Part shown: positions 40,941 to 48,727 of the stretch, in pieces
Layout: each line of letters opens with the position of its first letter
Numbering within the stretch: position 1 is the first letter of the stretch
NCBI RefSeq assembly: GCF_002803155.1
Contig: NZ_NNBP01000005.1
Location: 1-64,000, forward strand
Reading direction: 5' to 3'
DNA length: 64,000 nucleotides
Origin: Streptomyces sp. CB02959
Lineage (GTDB): Bacteria > Actinomycetota > Actinomycetes > Streptomycetales > Streptomycetaceae
Notes under the pieces: model-generated
Told to the model about the DNA's origin: nothing
The model's input: the letters and a program-made list of their open reading frames with translations, nothing else
The model's database searches: none
Program-made: the position numbers and the translations under genes

Positions 40941-42005
40941 CTAGCCGTTCCGGCCATCCGCCCCGGCGGAGCCGTTCGAACCGTCCGTCAGCGCGTCGAG
41001 ACGCGCCAACTCCTCCTTCGTGAGGCTGATTCGGGCCGCGTCGAGGTTCTCGTCGAGGTGGTCGGGGGAGCTGGTGCCGGGGGTGGGCAGCAGGGCGGGG
41101 GAGTGGTGGAGGAACCAGGCCAGGGCGATCTGGCCGGTGGTCGCGTCGTGTGCGGTGGCGATCGAGGTCAGGGCGTCCGTGGCGGGGGTTGCGGAACCGC
41201 CTCCCGTCAGCGTGCCGTTGCCCAACGGGAACCACGGCAGGAACGCCGTCCCGGTCCGCTCGCACAGCTTCAGAACGTCCTCGGAGGCGCGGTCCATCAG
41301 GTTGTAGCGGTTCTGAACGGAGGCGATGGGGGCCAGCTCGCGCGCCCGCGCCAACTCCGCGGCCCCGATGCTGTCCAGGCCGATGTGGCGGATCTTTCCG
41401 GCCTGTCGGAGCTCCACAAGGGTGCCCAACTGTTCCGCCATGGGGACATCGGGGTCCAGTCGGTGCAGCTGGTAGAGGTCGATGGTGTCCGTCCTGAGCC
41501 GCCGCAGGCTCGCGTCGCACATGGCGCGCAGCTGCTCCGGGCGGCCGGCGATGTGCCAGACGTTCGGGCCGGTGCGGACGACCCCGCCCTTGGTCGCGAT
41601 CACGAGCTCCTCGGGATACGGGTGCAGGGCGCGGGCCACCAGCTCCTCGGCCACGTCCGGGCCGTAGTTGTCGGCGGTGTCGATCAACGTGACGCCGCGG
41701 TCGACGGCCCGCCGCAGCACCGCCAGGGACCGTTCCGGGTCCTCGTGCCGCGGCCCCCAGTACCCGGCGCCGACCAGGCCACCCGTCCCGAACCCCAGCC
41801 GCCCGACGACCAGCGACCCACCGAGGGAGAAGACGGAACGGCCACTGTCGGCCGCACCGGCCCCGGTTGCGGCGTGCGCCCCGGTTGCCGCACCTGCTCG
41901 GGCCGCGGCGTGTGCCCCGGCCTCCGCCCCGGCCTCCGTGGGCTTCGTGGGCTCGCCGGGCATCTCGGGTTCCATGGCGGCGTCGGGTGTCGTCTGGGCA
42001 TCCAT
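40941..42005 (-). CDS. Aldo/keto reductase
   Basis: This 354-residue NADPH-dependent oxidoreductase has the AKR (beta/alpha)8 fold. The catalytic tetrad is seen as Asp in LIDTADNYG, Tyr in the same motif, Lys in VIATKGGVV and His in YQLHRLDPD. The active-site-proximal GKIRHIGLDS and NRYNLMDR motifs are typical of AKR13/YdbC-like enzymes. The N-terminal 50 residues are an Ala/Gly-rich repeat tail (AGAHAAARAGAATGAHAA) not seen in most relatives, so the true start may lie further in. ATG 42005 is used; 42023 is also possible. It is divergent from the TSUP transporter. Confidence 0.9.
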   Translation of the reverse strand: MDAQTTPDAAMEPEMPGEPTKPTEAGAEAGAHAAARAGAATGAHAATGAGAADSGRSVFSLGGSLVVGRLGFGTGGLVGAGYWGPRHEDPERSLAVLRRAVDRGVTLIDTADNYGPDVAEELVARALHPYPEELVIATKGGVVRTGPNVWHIAGRPEQLRAMCDASLRRLRTDTIDLYQLHRLDPDVPMAEQLGTLVELRQAGKIRHIGLDSIGAAELARARELAPIASVQNRYNLMDRASEDVLKLCERTGTAFLPWFPLGNGTLTGGGSATPATDALTSIATAHDATTGQIALAWFLHHSPALLPTPGTSSPDHLDENLDAARISLTKEELARLDALTDGSNGSAGADGRNG

Positions 42006-42063
42006 GCTCCGCAGCTTAGGCATCGAGGCGGCCCGCGCCCGGACTCCTTCATAAGATCGTCTG

Positions 42064-42852
42064 GTGCCTCCCGACATATCGCTGTTCACGCTGGCTCTGC
42101 TCTGTCTTGCCGCCCTCGCCGCGGGCTGGGTCGACGCCGTGGTGGGCGGGGGTGGGCTGCTGCTGCTCCCGGCGCTGCTGGTGGGCCTGCCGCAGGTGCC
42201 CACCGCGTTCGTCCTCGGCACCAACAAGTCCGCAGCCCTCGTCGGCACCTCCGCGGCCGCGATCACTTACCTCCGCAAAGCGCCGATCGACGTCGGTATC
42301 GCACTGAGGATCAGTGCCGCGGCGGTGATCGGATCCCTGGGCGGGGCGTTCTTCGCGGCCGGGATCAACAGCGAGGTGCTGCGGCCGTTGATCATGGCCG
42401 TGCTGTTGGGGGTACTCCTCTTCATCCTCTTCCGTCCGACCTTCGGGGCCGCCGCCACACCATCGGGCCCGGTCTCGCGGCAGCGGGTACTGGCGGCCGT
42501 GTTGATCGCGGGCCTGGGGATCGGCTTCTACGACGGCCTGATCGGTCCCGGCACCGGCGCGTTCCTCGTCGTCGCGCTCGTCGCCGTGCTCCATATGGAC
42601 CTGGTCAGCTCGTCCGCCACCGCCAAGGTCGTCAACGTCTGCACCAACATCGGCGCGCTGACGATGTTCGCCATCCAGGGCACGGTGCTGTGGCAACTGG
42701 GCGCGCTGCTGGCCCTCTTCAACCTCGTCGGTGGCGCGGTCGGCGCCAGGATGGCCCTCAAGCGGGGCGCCGGCTTCGTCCGCGGCGTGCTCGTCTGCGT
42801 CGTCATCGTCCTCCTCTGCAAGCTGGCCTACGACCAGTGGTTCGCCGCCTGA
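42064..42852 (+). CDS. TSUP-family (TauE/SafE) transporter
   Basis: This 262-residue inner-membrane protein has about eight helices in two homologous halves. First half: LAAGWVDAVVGGGGLLLLPALL with LGTNKSAALVGTSAAA. Second half: AGLGIGFYDGLIGPGTGAFLV with SSATAKVVNVCTN. These pseudo-symmetric Gly/Pro-rich motifs define TSUP carriers, which move sulfite, sulfoacetate or other organic anions. The start is GTG 42064. It is monocistronic and divergent from the aldo/keto reductase. The substrate is unknown. Confidence 0.93.
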   Translation: MPPDISLFTLALLCLAALAAGWVDAVVGGGGLLLLPALLVGLPQVPTAFVLGTNKSAALVGTSAAAITYLRKAPIDVGIALRISAAAVIGSLGGAFFAAGINSEVLRPLIMAVLLGVLLFILFRPTFGAAATPSGPVSRQRVLAAVLIAGLGIGFYDGLIGPGTGAFLVVALVAVLHMDLVSSSATAKVVNVCTNIGALTMFAIQGTVLWQLGALLALFNLVGGAVGARMALKRGAGFVRGVLVCVVIVLLCKLAYDQWFAA

Positions 42853-42883
42853 GGGGAGGGGCGCGGCGTGCGGAAAGCCCTCG

Positions 42884-43933
42884 TCAGAAGCGGCAGTTGT
42901 AGAGCCGGGACATCTCCCGGACGCCGGGTATCAGGGCCGCGGCGCGGACCGGCGTCCGATAGCGCGCGGGGAGCCGGCCGATGTCCGGTATCTCCAGGGC
43001 GCTGAAGCTCTCGACGATCTCCAGCCCCGGGCGCAGCCGGGCGATGTCCGCCGGTCCTCCACCCCAGTGGAGCGTCGAGCCGGTGCGGACGATCACGGTG
43101 TTGAGGCGCGCCGCGCGGACCGCGAACCGGCTGAAGAAGTCGAACGCCAGCCCGCCGCCGGGCGCATGGGCCATCAGCCGGCGGAGCAGCGCGGTGCCGT
43201 CCCGCTCGGTGAGGTACATCAGCAGCCCCTCGGCCACGATCATCGTGGGCCGGTCCGCGGGGACGCGCGCCACCCAGGCCGGGTCGGTGACGGACGAGGG
43301 GATGGCGGTGTATCCCGGCGGCTCGGTGAAGAGTTGCCGTCTGAGGTCGATGACCTCGGGGAAGTCGACGTCGAACCACCGGACCCCGGGGCCGGGGGCG
43401 AGGCGGTGGACGCGGGTGTCGAGACCGCAGCCCAAGTGCACCACCGTCGCTTCGGGGTGCGTGGCGAGGAAGCGGGCCGTCCAGATGTCCAACTGCCGGG
43501 CGCGGAGGGCGACCGCGGCCGCGGCGCCGGGGCCCACCCGGAGTTTCCCGAAGTCGTAGTCGAGTCGCCGCACGGCGTCCACGGCCATGGCGTCGCCGAG
43601 GATCGGTCGCGGGGCGCGGGAGTCCAGGGCGCGGCCGTAGAGCGTGGCGAGCAGGGTCTCCTTCGCCCCGGTCAGCCGCACCGGATGGCGCGCCTCCGCC
43701 GACTTCGGCGGATCCGGCGGATCCGGCGGATCCGGCGGATCCACGGGCTCCGGCCGCTCGGGTCGGCACCGAGGGCCCAGCGGATCCCGCGAGTTGCTTG
43801 CCTTGGATGCGTTCGGCGAGGTCGGCGAGGTCAGTGAGGTCGAGGGGTCCACGGGGTGCGCCGGGTTCGAATCGTTCATGGAGTTCATGACGTTCTTGGC
43901 GTTCTTGGCGTTCTTGGCGTTCTTGGCGTTCAT
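42884..43933 (-). CDS. TcmP/LCMT-family SAM-dependent methyltransferase with repeat-rich N-terminus
   Basis: This 349-residue O-methyltransferase is of the leucine-carboxyl/TcmP-like family. The SAM site is VVHLGCGLDTRVHRLA, with RWFDVDFPEVIDLRR as the ribose-binding acidic loop and MIVAEGLLMYL as motif IV. The catalytic part begins near residue 90. The first 85 residues are low-complexity and encoded partly by two 9-bp microsatellites: four GTTCTTGGC units (residues NAKNAKNAKNAKN) and four GGCGGATCC units (DPPDPPDPP). ATG 43933 is preferred; ATG 43957 lies in a palindrome. A start further in (MNDSNP) is possible. The substrate is unknown. Confidence 0.85.
   Translation of the reverse strand: MNAKNAKNAKNAKNVMNSMNDSNPAHPVDPSTSLTSPTSPNASKASNSRDPLGPRCRPERPEPVDPPDPPDPPDPPKSAEARHPVRLTGAKETLLATLYGRALDSRAPRPILGDAMAVDAVRRLDYDFGKLRVGPGAAAAVALRARQLDIWTARFLATHPEATVVHLGCGLDTRVHRLAPGPGVRWFDVDFPEVIDLRRQLFTEPPGYTAIPSSVTDPAWVARVPADRPTMIVAEGLLMYLTERDGTALLRRLMAHAPGGGLAFDFFSRFAVRAARLNTVIVRTGSTLHWGGGPADIARLRPGLEIVESFSALEIPDIGRLPARYRTPVRAAALIPGVREMSRLYNCRF
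43707..43742. repeat. 9-bp microsatellite GGCGGATCC x4 inside methyltransferase gene
   Basis: Four perfect 9-bp units encode DPP repeats. The period is a multiple of three, so unit gain or loss keeps the frame. Confidence 0.9.
43892..43927. repeat. 9-bp microsatellite GTTCTTGGC x4 at methyltransferase N-terminus
   Basis: Four perfect 9-bp units encode AKN repeats directly after the start codon region; a partial fifth unit (GTTC) follows. Confidence 0.9.
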
Positions 43934-43952
43934 GATTCGAGAGTACGGAACA

Positions 43953-43968
43953 TTCACAAAAATGTGAA
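43953..43968. promoter_or_regulatory. Operator-like palindrome upstream of methyltransferase
   Basis: TTCACA-aaaa-TGTGAA is a perfect 6-bp inverted repeat, 20 bp upstream of the ATG at 43933, in AT-rich sequence that stands out here. It resembles sites of dimeric repressors; the factor is unknown. Confidence 0.5.
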
Positions 43969-44022
43969 GTGCGGGAAGGTGTCGAGTTCTTGACCCGCCT
44001 CCGGCGTCTGTCGCCGCTGCCC

Positions 44023-44388
44023 TCAGGTCCGGGCCGCCGCACTCGCCGTGACGCCCCGGGCCCGTTCGCGCACTTCGGTGACGGCCGTCAGCAGCACCAC
44101 GGAGTCGTCAAGCGCCTGCAGGCCGTGTCGGGCGTGGGGGAGCGCCTCGACATGACCGGTGGTCAGTACCTGGCCGCCGCCCGGGCCGGTCAGCCGGACC
44201 CGGCCGTGCAGCACCTGAAGGCTCGCCGCCGGCGGCGCGTTGTGCTCGTCGAGCGAGGTGCCGGCCAGCAGTGCGATCACGGTCTGCCGCAGCGGCCCGT
44301 CGTGCACGAAGAGGTGGGCGCTGCGTCCGTGGGCGGAGGCTCTGGCGTCGTCGAGCTGGTCGCGGACGAGGGTTTCGAGATTCACCAT
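44023..44388 (-). CDS. Cupin-domain protein
   Basis: This 121-residue single-domain cupin (double-stranded beta-helix) protein is cytosolic. Motif 1 is seen in LDEHNAPPAASLQVLHGRVRL (His and the usual Gly-rich turn) and motif 2 in HVEALPHARHGLQALDDSV. Only some of the classical metal-binding His/Glu positions are present, so metal binding is uncertain. ATG 44388 starts it. It is convergent with nothing and probably monocistronic. Function unknown. Confidence 0.85.
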   Translation of the reverse strand: MVNLETLVRDQLDDARASAHGRSAHLFVHDGPLRQTVIALLAGTSLDEHNAPPAASLQVLHGRVRLTGPGGGQVLTTGHVEALPHARHGLQALDDSVVLLTAVTEVRERARGVTASAAART

Positions 44389-44697
44389 GGCGCGCGCCTT
44401 TCAGGTGCGGACCGGCTTTCGGGCCGGGGCCGGCGGCAGGGCTCCCCCCTCCATGGTTCTCCGTGCCCCGCACGGCGCAACCGGGACGTTCCGCGGTGGT
44501 CGCGGCGAATCCGGAGGCAATGGGACGTCTGGGTGCTTGCCGGTAAGGGGCGGCCCGCCGTGCGCCAGTTGATCATCACGGTCCGTACGATGCGAGGCGA
44601 TCCCTTGATCGAAAGATTGGAAGATCGACCGGCCGGAGAGCCGAAACGTGCGACCCGCAAGTCCCACACCCATCCCGACCGCGAAGGCTGTGCAACC
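44389..44697. other. Spacer between cupin gene and cutA
   Basis: About 310 bp without a convincing gene on either strand. The part near 44590-44640 is AT-richer (TTGATCGAAAGATTGGAAGATCG) and may carry the cutA promoter; no clear element was fixed. Confidence 0.5.
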
Positions 44698-45072
44698 GTG
44701 GCCGACCCCACCGCACTGAACGAACCCGCCGCCGCCCCCGCCCCGGCCGGGCCCCCGGCGCGTTTCCTGACCGTGCTGACGACCACGGACAGCGAGCAGA
44801 AGGCCGAACGGCTTGCGCGCGGTGCCATCGAGGGCCGCCTCGCGGCGTGCGCCCAGATCAGCGCGCCGGTGACCTCGGTGTTCCGTTGGAACGGCGCCGT
44901 GGAGACCAACCAGGAGTGGCAGGTGCTGTTCAAGACGGCGAGCGCGCGCTACGCGGCGTTGGAGGCGTACCTCCTCGACGCGCACGACTACGAGACCCCG
45001 GAGGTCATCGCCACCCCGATCACCCACGGTGGCGCCGGATACCTTGCCTGGGTCGCAGAGGAGACGAGCTGA
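44698..45072 (+). CDS. cutA: CutA divalent-cation tolerance protein
   Basis: This 124-residue product includes the compact ferredoxin-like CutA fold of about 100 residues, a trimeric cytosolic protein linked to metal tolerance. Motifs: FLTVLTTTDSEQKAERLARG, RLAACAQISAPVTSVFRWNG and ETPEVIATPITHGGAGYLAW. The first 22 residues are a loose Ala/Pro tail. The start is GTG 44698, with AAGG 10 nt upstream; longer in-frame starts would run through non-coding-looking sequence. The stop at 45070-45072 abuts the 18-bp repeats that start the next gene. Confidence 0.93.
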   Translation: MADPTALNEPAAAPAPAGPPARFLTVLTTTDSEQKAERLARGAIEGRLAACAQISAPVTSVFRWNGAVETNQEWQVLFKTASARYAALEAYLLDAHDYETPEVIATPITHGGAGYLAWVAEETS

Positions 45073-45124
45073 CGTGCCGCGGACAACTGACGTGCCGAGG
45101 AGAACTGACGTGCCGAGTACGGCC
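45071..45124 (+). repeat. 18-bp tandem repeat carrying three in-frame GTG codons
   Basis: Three units begin GACGTGCCG at 45071, 45089 and 45107. Each offers a GTG start (45074, 45092, 45110) in the protease frame; the third has the best ribosome site (AGGAG, 45098-45102). Confidence 0.8.
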
Positions 45125-46168
45125 GATGCACGGAGGGGCGTCGACGTACCGCGTGCGGGCGACGCGCGAAGCGGAGGCGACGGGCCGGGAGCGGCCGACG
45201 GCCGGTTGCGCCGGCGGGGGAGGGCGGTGACCCTCGCCCTGGGCATGGCCTTCGGCCTCGCCACCTCCCCGGTGAGCCACGCGGCCGACAAGGACCCCCA
45301 TGCCCACGGCACCCAGTCCACCTTCAGCCACCAGTCCCGCCCCCGCGCCACCTGGACCAGCAAGGACGCCAAGGCCTTCTGGACCCCGCGGCGGATGGCC
45401 CAGGCGGCCCCGCCCGAGCGCGGCACCGGGAAGCCCGGGGCGACCTCCCCAAAGGCGCCGACCGCCGAGCACTTCGACGGGATCCCGTCCGTCGGCGTGC
45501 TGTTCTCCGTCGACGGGGAGGCCGGCGAGCACCACTGCACCGCCAGTGTGGTGCACAGCCCGCACGGCAACCTGATCCTCACCGCCGGGCACTGCAACCC
45601 GGGAGCCCGCGCCGCGTTCGTCCCCCAGTACCAGTCCGGGCAGGAGTCCCAGCCCTACGGGGTGTGGGCCATCGAGGACACCTACGCGTACTCCGACCGC
45701 GGCACCACGGGCGGCGGCGCCGACCTCGACTTCGCCTTCGCCACCGTCGCCCCGGACGACTCCGGGCGGCGCATCGAGGAGGTCACCGGCGGCAACGTCC
45801 TCACCGCGACGCCCGGTTACCGCAACCAGGTCAGCGTCATCGGCTACCCCAGCGTCCACAGCGACCCGGAGGACCGGGCGGTGCGCTGCGACACCACCAC
45901 CGGGCAGTTGGCGGGCACCCGCCAACTCCGCATGGAGTGCAACGGGTTCTACGGCGGCACCTCCGGCAGCCCCTGGCTGACCGGCTACAACCCGCGCACC
46001 CGAACGGGCCGGGTCATCGGCGTCATCGGCGGTGTCAACGGCGGCGGCCCCCAGGGCCCGCACAGCGACCGCGTCTCCTACAGCCCGTACTTCGGCAAGG
46101 AGATCCTCAGCCTCTACGACCGGGCCGCCAAGGCCCCGGAGGCCCAGGACCAGGAGGAGAGCGGCTGA
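45110..46168 (+). CDS. Secreted trypsin-like serine protease
   Basis: This 352-residue exported peptidase is of the S1/V8-like group. The signal peptide has a long basic n-region (RLRRRGRA), a core TLALGMAFGLATSP and a cleavage site after SHA. Catalytic triad: His in NLILTAGHC, Asp in GADLDFAFATV and Ser in GFYGGTSGSPWL. A propeptide-like stretch of about 70 residues follows the signal. The start is GTG 45110, 7 nt after AGGAG; two repeat-borne GTGs upstream and one at 45228 are alternatives. It may be co-transcribed with cutA, whose stop is 37 bp away. Substrate specificity is unknown. Confidence 0.9.
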   Translation: MPSTADARRGVDVPRAGDARSGGDGPGAADGRLRRRGRAVTLALGMAFGLATSPVSHAADKDPHAHGTQSTFSHQSRPRATWTSKDAKAFWTPRRMAQAAPPERGTGKPGATSPKAPTAEHFDGIPSVGVLFSVDGEAGEHHCTASVVHSPHGNLILTAGHCNPGARAAFVPQYQSGQESQPYGVWAIEDTYAYSDRGTTGGGADLDFAFATVAPDDSGRRIEEVTGGNVLTATPGYRNQVSVIGYPSVHSDPEDRAVRCDTTTGQLAGTRQLRMECNGFYGGTSGSPWLTGYNPRTRTGRVIGVIGGVNGGGPQGPHSDRVSYSPYFGKEILSLYDRAAKAPEAQDQEESG

Positions 46169-46242
46169 AGCCGGTCCGGCCCCGACCCGCCGGACGGGCC
46201 CCAGTGGCCCCGCGTCCAGGAGGAGGGCCCGGCGGCGGCGCG

Positions 46243-46935
46243 CTAACGGAGCGCCGCCGCCAGGCCCTTCTCCTTGGGGCCCAGGAAGTGCGGATCGGGC
46301 CGCAGCACCGCCTCCGCGGTCGCCTTGCCGGCCGCGAGGATCTCCCGCACCCCGCCGTACGCCCAGGTCACGTCGTGGTTCGCGGCGACCCCGACCCCGT
46401 ACGCGTCGATCCCGGCCGCCGCGCACAGTGCCAGCGCCCGCCGGATGTGGAAGCCCTGGCTCACCAGTACCGCCCGGTCCACCCCGAAGATGCGGTGCGC
46501 GCGGGTGCAGGAGTCCCAGGTGTCGAAACCCGCATAGTCGCTGACGATCCTGCGGTCCGGGACGCCGTGCCGCACCAGGTAGCCGCGCATCGCGTCCGGC
46601 TCGTCGTAGTCGTGGCGGCTGTTGTCGCCGGTGACCAGGACGGCGCGGACCCTGCCGTCCTGGTAGAGGCGGACGGCGGCGTCCAGCCGGTGGGCGAGGT
46701 ACGGCGAGGGCTCGCCGTTCCACAGGCCGGCGCCGAACACCACCGCCACCGGGGCGGCCGGCACGTCGGCGACCGTACGGACGCGCGGACCGGCACTGGC
46801 GTTCAGCCACGTCGCCGGCAGCAGCGCGAGCACCGCCAGCGCCACGACCACCTGGAACGCCCGGCGCTGCCCGCGCCGGGTCCGCGGCAGCCGCACGCGC
46901 CGTATCCACCCCGGAAACCCCCGCAGCCCCCGCAT
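46243..46935 (-). CDS. YdcF/SanA-family (DUF218) membrane protein
   Basis: This 230-residue protein has one N-terminal membrane helix (AFQVVVALAVLALLPATWL) and an extracytoplasmic DUF218 domain: VAVVFGAGLWNGEPSPYLAHRLDAA, VLVTGDNSRHDYDEPDAM and VLVSQGFHIRRALALC. Relatives include E. coli SanA, linked to vancomycin resistance and envelope barrier function. ATG 46935 starts it. Convergent with the serine protease. Confidence 0.9.
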   Translation of the reverse strand: MRGLRGFPGWIRRVRLPRTRRGQRRAFQVVVALAVLALLPATWLNASAGPRVRTVADVPAAPVAVVFGAGLWNGEPSPYLAHRLDAAVRLYQDGRVRAVLVTGDNSRHDYDEPDAMRGYLVRHGVPDRRIVSDYAGFDTWDSCTRAHRIFGVDRAVLVSQGFHIRRALALCAAAGIDAYGVGVAANHDVTWAYGGVREILAAGKATAEAVLRPDPHFLGPKEKGLAAALR

Positions 46936-47130
46936 GCCCTGCCCCCGTTCCCCCGGCGCCCGCCGCGACGGGACCGTCCCGTGACCGATGTCGCATGCTG
47001 CGACGTGCCGCCGGCTGGCATGGTTGCACTGGGAGGACCGCCGTCGGCAACGTCACAACAGGTCGCGCACGGTCGGCGACGCCCCGTCGGCAACACCGCA
47101 CCGCACCGCACCGCCCGTGGAGGGGCCACG

Positions 47131-47586
47131 ATGACCACCGAGGCCGAGCGCCTGCCGTTCTTCGTCTACGGAACGCTGCGCCCCGGCGAGGCCAACTACG
47201 CCCGCACCCTGCGCGGCCGGACCGCCACCGAGGAACCGGCCCGGATATCCGGCGCACTGCTCTACGAGGGCCCCGGATACCCGTACGCCACCGCCGGGCC
47301 CGCCGACGCCGTGGTGCACGGCGCGCTGATCCGCCCCCGCGACGCCGACTACGACGCCGTCCGCACCGCGCTGGACCTCCTGGAGGGCTACACCCCGGGC
47401 GCCCCGGCGGGCACCGGCAACCTCTACGAGCGGGTGGCCACCGAGGCGGTCCGCCCGGACGGCCGGACCGTCCGGGCCTGGGTCTACCTGGCGGCCGAAC
47501 CGCTCGCCACCCGCCTACGGGCCACCGGCACCCCCGTCGCCGGCGGCGACTGGACCGGCCGTGCCGCCCGGAAGTCCCCCCGATAG
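47131..47586 (+). CDS. Gamma-glutamylcyclotransferase-like (AIG2/GGACT) protein
   Basis: This 151-residue cytosolic protein has the GGCT fold. The substrate-binding motif FFVYGTLRPGEANY is at the N-terminus, the catalytic Glu lies in LDLLEGYTPG, and YERVATEAV and AWVYLAA are the closing strands. Family members release 5-oxoproline from gamma-glutamyl compounds. ATG 47131 follows GGAGG. The deaminase gene begins 107 bp downstream, so they may share an operon. Confidence 0.88.
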   Translation: MTTEAERLPFFVYGTLRPGEANYARTLRGRTATEEPARISGALLYEGPGYPYATAGPADAVVHGALIRPRDADYDAVRTALDLLEGYTPGAPAGTGNLYERVATEAVRPDGRTVRAWVYLAAEPLATRLRATGTPVAGGDWTGRAARKSPR

Positions 47587-47592
47587 CCTGGA

Positions 47593-47628
47593 CGACTCGT
47601 CCCGTACAGGCGACTCGTCCCGTACCGG
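47593..47628 (+). repeat. 18-bp direct repeat x2
   Basis: CGACTCGTCCCGTACAGG and CGACTCGTCCCGTACCGG follow each other just past the cyclotransferase stop. It has the same period as the repeat at 45071 but a different sequence. Confidence 0.8.
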
Positions 47629-47692
47629 GCGCGCCGCTCCGCACGGCCCGAGCAGGAAACCCGTCCCGCAGCACAGCAGAACAGGTGTGACC

Positions 47693-48703
47693 GTGCCCTC
47701 CAATCCCCCGAGCACCCCAGCCCACCGCCCCCTCCCCAAGGCCGAACTGCACCTCCACATCGAGGGCACCCTGGAGCCCGGCCTGGCCTTCACGCTCGCC
47801 GCACGCAACGGCGTCACCCTGCCCTACGCCACCGAGGACGAGCTCCGCCGCGCCTACTCCTTCGCCGACCTCCAGTCCTTCCTGAACCTCTACTACGCGC
47901 TGATGGAGGTGCTGCGCACCGAGGACGACTTCGCGGACCTGGCGCACGCCTACCTGGCCCGCGCCAAGGAGCAGGGCGTACGGCACGCCGAGATCTTCTT
48001 CGACCCGCAGGCGCACACCGCCCGCGGCGTCCCCATCGGCACGGTCGTCAACGGCCTGTCCCGGGCGCTGGACGCCGCCCCGGAGACGTACGGCATCACC
48101 ACCCGCCTGATCATGTGCTTCCTGCGGGACGAGAGCGCCGAATCGGCCCTGACGACCTTCGAGGCGGCCCGCCCCTACCTGGACCGGATCACCGCCGTCG
48201 GCCTGGACTCCGCCGAGGTCGGCCACCCGCCGTCGAAGTTCCAGGAGGTCTTCGAACTGGCCCGGGAAGCCGGCCTCAAGTGCGTGGCCCACGCGGGCGA
48301 GGAGGGCCCGCCGGCATACGTCTGGGAGGCGCTGGACCTCCTCGGCGTGGACCGCGTCGACCACGGCGTGCGCTGCATGGAGGACGAGAGCCTGGTCGCC
48401 CGCCTGGTGGCCGACCGGATCCCGCTCACCGTGTGCCCGCTCTCCAACGTGCGGCTGCGGGTCGTCGACGACCTCGCCGACCACCCGCTGCCCGCCATGC
48501 TGGACGCCGGGCTGCTGGTGACCGTCAACTCCGACGACCCCGCCTACTTCGGCGGGTACGCCGACGACAACTTCACCGCCGTACGGGACGCCCTCGGCCT
48601 GGACGAGGAGACGCTGCGGACGCTCGCCCGCAACTCCTTCCTGGCGTCCTTCCTGGACGAGGAGACCCGCGCCGCCTACCTGAAGGAACTCGACGCCTGC
48701 TGA
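47693..48703 (+). CDS. Adenosine/adenine deaminase family protein
   Basis: This 336-residue zinc amidohydrolase acts in purine salvage. Metal and active-site motifs: KAELHLHIEGTLEP (His-x-His), CVAHAGEEG (His), VDHGVRC and NSDDPAYFGGYADD. The last motif, with DPAYFGGY rather than DPAVS/DPLMF, is that of the fungal-type adenine deaminases, so adenine to hypoxanthine is the likelier reaction (inferred). The start is GTG 47693 after AGG with 7-nt spacing; GTG 47687 is the alternative. It is convergent with nasA. Confidence 0.9.
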   Translation: MPSNPPSTPAHRPLPKAELHLHIEGTLEPGLAFTLAARNGVTLPYATEDELRRAYSFADLQSFLNLYYALMEVLRTEDDFADLAHAYLARAKEQGVRHAEIFFDPQAHTARGVPIGTVVNGLSRALDAAPETYGITTRLIMCFLRDESAESALTTFEAARPYLDRITAVGLDSAEVGHPPSKFQEVFELAREAGLKCVAHAGEEGPPAYVWEALDLLGVDRVDHGVRCMEDESLVARLVADRIPLTVCPLSNVRLRVVDDLADHPLPAMLDAGLLVTVNSDDPAYFGGYADDNFTAVRDALGLDEETLRTLARNSFLASFLDEETRAAYLKELDAC

Positions 48704-48727
48704 CCGGCTGGCGGGCCCCGCGCGCCG

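Noticed and set aside
45020..48484. 1,154-codon minus-strand frame
   Set aside because: Runs antisense to the protease, cyclotransferase and deaminase genes and over the YdcF gene in another frame; a composition artefact.
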